Below are positions 60,763-64,000 of a stretch of 64,000 nucleotides of DNA, in pieces. Positions within the stretch are counted from its first letter, which is position 1, and each line of letters begins with the position of its first letter. The notes beneath the pieces were generated by a model. That model was not told the DNA's origin, did not search any database, and was given only the letters and a program-made list of their open reading frames with translations. The translations under genes and the position numbers were made by a program. The stretch is from Climacium dendroides (lineage: Eukaryota > Streptophyta > Bryopsida > Hypnales > Climaciaceae), in assembly GCA_950106755.1 (NCBI GenBank), contig CATNNA010000003.1, positions 1,240,001-1,304,000 on the forward strand, given 5' to 3'.

Positions 60763-62306
60763 ATGTCTGAAAACATATTATACAAGTTGCAAATCTTCGA
60801 AATAATTAGGATTCATCAAAAAATGAAGTTTAAGAGTACCCTATTGCTTCCCCTCACTTTTCCAATTGAAACGGGTTTAAAAAAAGAAACTCTAAAAATC
60901 ATGCTATATTTAATAGAAACCAAAACAATGAATTATATCGTTTTGAAGTGGAAGCATGTCCAAAAACATATTACACAAGTTGCAAATCTTCGAAATAATT
61001 AGGATTCATCAAAAAATGAAGTTTGAGAGAACCCTATTGCTTCCCCTCACTTTTCCAATTGAAATGGGTTTAAAAAAAGAAACTCTAAAAATCATGCTAT
61101 ATTTAATAGAAACCAAAACAATGAATTATATCGTTTTGAAGTGGAAGCATGTCCGAAAACATATTATGCAAGTTGCAAATCTTCGAAATAATTAGGATTC
61201 ATCAAAAAATGAAGTTTGAGAGAACCCTATTGCTTCCCCACACTTTTCCATTTGAAATGGGTTTAAAAAAAGAAACTCTAAAAATCATGCTATATTTAAT
61301 AGAAACCAAAACAATGAATTATATCGTTTTCACGTGGAAGCATGTCTGAAAACATATTATACAAGTTGCAAATCTTCGAAATAATTAGGATTCATCAAAA
61401 AATGAAGTTTAAGAGTACCCTATTGCTTCCCCTCACTTTTCCAATTGAAACGGGTTTAAAAAAAGAAACTCTAAAAATCATGCTATATTTAATAGAAACC
61501 AAAACAATGAATTATATCGTTTTGAAGTGGAAGCATGTCCAAAAACATATTACACAAGTTGCAAATCTTCGAAATAATTAGGATTCATCAAAAAATGAAG
61601 TTTGAGAGAACCCTATTGCTTCCCCTCACTTTTCCAATTGAAATGGGTTTAAAAAAAGAAACTCTAAAAATCATGCTATATTTAATAGAAACCAAAACAA
61701 TGAATTATATCGTTTTGAAGTGGAAGCATGTCCGAAAACATATTATGCAAGTTGCAAATCTTCGAAATAATTAGGATTCATCAAAAAATGAAGTTTGAGA
61801 GAACCCTATTGCTTCCCCACACTTTTCCATTTGAAATGGGTTTAAAAAAAGAAACTCTAAAAATCATGCTATATTTAATAGAAACCAAAACAATGAATTA
61901 TATCGTTTTCACGTGGAAGCATGTCTGAAAACATATTATACAAGTTGCAAATCTTCGAAATAATTAGGATTCATCAAAAAATGAAGTTTAAGAGTACCCT
62001 ATTGCTTCCCCTCACTTTTCCAATTGAAACGGGTTTAAAAAAAGAAACTCTAAAAATCATGCTATATTTAATAGAAACCAAAACAATGAATTATATCGTT
62101 CTGATGTGGAAGCATGTCCGAAAACATATTATACAAGTTGCAAATCTTCGAAATAATTAGGATTCATCAAAAAATGAAGTTTAAGAGAACCCTATTGCTT
62201 CCCCTCAGTTTTCCAATTGAAATGGGTTTAAAAAAAGAAACTCTAAAAATCATGCTATATTTAATAGAAACCAAAACCATGAATTATATCGTTTTCACGT
62301 GGAAGC
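60763..62306 (+). repeat. Terminal 8-monomer HOR with nested trimer, copy 1 (1544 bp)
   Basis: The order is T-B-C, T-B-C, T', D. T is GAGTACCC with CCCCTCAC and AAACGGG. B is GTTTGAGAG with CCCCTCAC. C is GTTTGAGAG with CCATTTG and TTCACGTGG. T' ends in CTGATGTGG. The trimer offset is 579 bp (60763 to 61342). Confidence 0.92.
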
Positions 62307-63850
62307 ATGTCTAAAAACATATTATACAAGTTGCAAATCTTCGAAATAATTAGGATTCATCAAAAAATGAAGTTTAAGAGTACCCTATTGCTTCCCCTCA
62401 CTTTTCCAATTGAAACGGGTTTAAAAAAAGAAACTCTAAAAATCATGCTATATTTAATAGAAACCAAAACAATGAATTATATCGTTTTGAAGTGGAAGCA
62501 TGTCCAAAAACATATTACACAAGTTGCAAATCTTCGAAATAATTAGGATTCATCAAAAAATGAAGTTTGAGAGAACCCTATTGCTTCCCCTCACTTTTCC
62601 AATTGAAATGGGTTTAAAAAAAGAAACTCTAAAAATCATGCTATATTTAATAGAAACCAAAACAATGAATTATATCGTTTTGAAGTGGAAGCATGTCCGA
62701 AAACATATTATGCAAGTTGCAAATCTTCGAAATAATTAGGATTCATCAAAAAATGAAGTTTGAGAGAACCCTATTGCTTCCCCACACTTTTCCATTTGAA
62801 ATGGGTTTAAAAAAAGAAACTCTAAAAATCATGCTATATTTAATAGAAACCAAAACAATGAATTATATCGTTTTCACGTGGAAGCATGTCTGAAAACATA
62901 TTATACAAGTTGCAAATCTTCGAAATAATTAGGATTCATCAAAAAATGAAGTTTAAGAGTACCCTATTGCTTCCCCTCACTTTTCCAATTGAAACGGGTT
63001 TAAAAAAAGAAACTCTAAAAATCATGCTATATTTAATAGAAACCAAAACAATGAATTATATCGTTTTGAAGTGGAAGCATGTCCAAAAACATATTACACA
63101 AGTTGCAAATCTTCGAAATAATTAGGATTCATCAAAAAATGAAGTTTGAGAGAACCCTATTGCTTCCCCTCACTTTTCCAATTGAAATGGGTTTAAAAAA
63201 AGAAACTCTAAAAATCATGCTATATTTAATAGAAACCAAAACAATGAATTATATCGTTTTGAAGTGGAAGCATGTCCGAAAACATATTATGCAAGTTGCA
63301 AATCTTCGAAATAATTAGGATTCATCAAAAAATGAAGTTTGAGAGAACCCTATTGCTTCCCCACACTTTTCCATTTGAAATGGGTTTAAAAAAAGAAACT
63401 CTAAAAATCATGCTATATTTAATAGAAACCAAAACAATGAATTATATCGTTTTCACGTGGAAGCATGTCTGAAAACATATTATACAAGTTGCAAATCTTC
63501 GAAATAATTAGGATTCATCAAAAAATGAAGTTTAAGAGTACCCTATTGCTTCCCCTCACTTTTCCAATTGAAACGGGTTTAAAAAAAGAAACTCTAAAAA
63601 TCATGCTATATTTAATAGAAACCAAAACAATGAATTATATCGTTCTGATGTGGAAGCATGTCCGAAAACATATTATACAAGTTGCAAATCTTCGAAATAA
63701 TTAGGATTCATCAAAAAATGAAGTTTAAGAGAACCCTATTGCTTCCCCTCAGTTTTCCAATTGAAATGGGTTTAAAAAAAGAAACTCTAAAAATCATGCT
63801 ATATTTAATAGAAACCAAAACCATGAATTATATCGTTTTCACGTGGAAGC
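62307..63850 (+). repeat. Terminal 8-monomer HOR with nested trimer, copy 2 (1544 bp)
   Basis: The same eight monomers follow in the same order at an offset of 1544 bp. The first monomer begins TCTAAAAAC, where copy 1 begins TCTGAAAAC. Confidence 0.92.
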
Positions 63851-64000
63851 ATGTCTAAAAACATATTATACAAGTTGCAAATCTTCGAAATAATTAGGAT
63901 TCATCAAAAAATGAAGTTTAAGAGTACCCTATTGCTTCCCCTCACTTTTCCAATTGAAACGGGTTTAAAAAAAGAAACTCTAAAAATCATGCTATATTTA
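63851..64000 (+). repeat. Terminal 8-monomer HOR, copy 3 (cut by the window edge)
   Basis: The first 150 bases of a T monomer are present, beginning TCTAAAAAC as in copy 2. The HOR therefore continues beyond the window. Confidence 0.9.

Larger units (their letters stand above)
1..64000 (+). repeat. 193-bp satellite DNA array filling the window (331 monomers plus a partial one)
   Basis: The same 193-bp sequence recurs head to tail from the first base to the last, always in one orientation. Monomer starts step by 193 bp, with 29 steps of 192 bp and one of 194 bp, so 331 units fit exactly between the start of the first (four bases before the window) and 63850. A typical monomer has 56 G+C bases. 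Differences between monomers are mostly a limited set of recurrent substitutions that travel together and define monomer classes arranged in HORs. No inversion, transposon, microsatellite expansion or unique spacer interrupts the array. Arrays of this length and unit size are typical of centromeric or pericentromeric heterochromatin in eukaryotes. That location is an inference; the tandem structure is seen directly. I do not recognise the family by name. Confidence 0.98.

Noticed and set aside
20..63858. About 300 overlapping open reading frames of 60-87 codons on the + strand, most of 79 codons
   Set aside because: They are one reading frame seen in each monomer. Each starts at monomer base 1 and runs 47 bases into the next monomer. 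Because 193 is not a multiple of 3, the frame shifts every unit. Class X monomers lose the ATG and the frame, other monomers carry stops (TCTGAA, ATTACATAG, CGTTTAG) or 1-bp indels, and most differences would change the amino acid. There is no signal of coding selection, no recognisable domain and no start context, so I do not call coding sequences.
1..64000. CRISPR array
   Set aside because: The repeat is regular, but the whole 193 bp is repeated, with no short repeat and unique spacer pattern and no cas genes.
1..64000. Tandem rRNA, tRNA or snRNA gene cluster
   Set aside because: The monomer has no rRNA similarity that I recognise, no tRNA cloverleaf with A and B boxes, and is far too AT-rich. 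The inverted repeats seen are short and present only in some classes.
1..64000. Mobile element or retrotransposon insertion, including centromere-targeted ones
   Set aside because: Monomer starts can be followed from end to end in 192-194 bp steps, so there is no room for an insertion, target-site duplication or foreign segment.
1..64000. Telomeric or subtelomeric repeat
   Set aside because: No TTAGGG, TTTAGGG or TTAGG tandem run is present. AATTAGGATT occurs once per monomer only as part of the 193-bp unit.

Overview
The whole 64 kb window is one uninterrupted head-to-tail array of a single satellite DNA. I see no gene, no RNA gene, no mobile element and no non-satellite sequence. The monomer is 193 bp, about 29% GC (56 G+C of 193 in a hand count of a typical copy), with A in clear excess over T on the written strand. 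Base 1 is set here at the A of the ATG in the common motif GCATGTCC. In this register 331 monomers end at 63850; the first lacks its first four bases, and a partial 332nd runs off the right end. By my count 29 monomers are 192 bp, one is 194 bp and the rest are 193 bp. All lie in the same orientation, and both window edges fall inside the array.

The organism must be a eukaryote with large satellite arrays. The unit length is near a nucleosome repeat, and the higher-order repeat (HOR) structure resembles centromeric or pericentromeric satellites of animals and plants. I do not recognise the family and cannot name the clade. Many monomer variants are CpG to TpG or CpA changes, which hints at a host with cytosine methylation.

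Layout, by HOR period: 1-10283, three copies of a 20/21-monomer unit (about 3.86 and 4.05 kb). 10284-20438, a related unit in 17- and 19-monomer versions with P/V dimers between and irregular monomers after. 20439-23524, two 8-monomer units of 1543 bp. 23525-25647, a 4-monomer unit of 772 bp. 24876-29120, a 10-monomer unit (1929 bp), the second copy enlarged by a 3-monomer duplication. 29699-36256, three copies of a 12/11/11-monomer unit. 36257-48411, a 15/16/13-monomer unit and a partial copy, with a nested dimer. 48412-49375, an island of diverged monomers with their own indels. 49376-51305, a monomer-level amplification and mixed monomers. 51306-60569, an 11-monomer unit (2123 bp) in two full copies, one 8-monomer version and one detached 9-monomer copy. 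60763-64000, an 8-monomer unit (1544 bp) built from a nested 3-monomer unit.

Class names used below rest on bases I can see. P: GAACCCCATTG, CCATTTG and usually ACGATG. V: TATTGGTTCC. S: the SacI site GAGCTC. X: 192 bp with AAATAATG and usually GAACCTC. L: AAAATTGAAG with CCTATTG. N: TAAATATC. A: AAAGCAACTC. F: GTTTTCGAGAAC with TAGACACC. T: GAGTACCC with CCCCTCAC. D: CCCCTCAGTTTTCC. Nothing here acts as a gene set. The content is best read as a record of repeated unequal exchange and local amplification in a candidate centromeric or heterochromatic array. All comparisons were done by eye.
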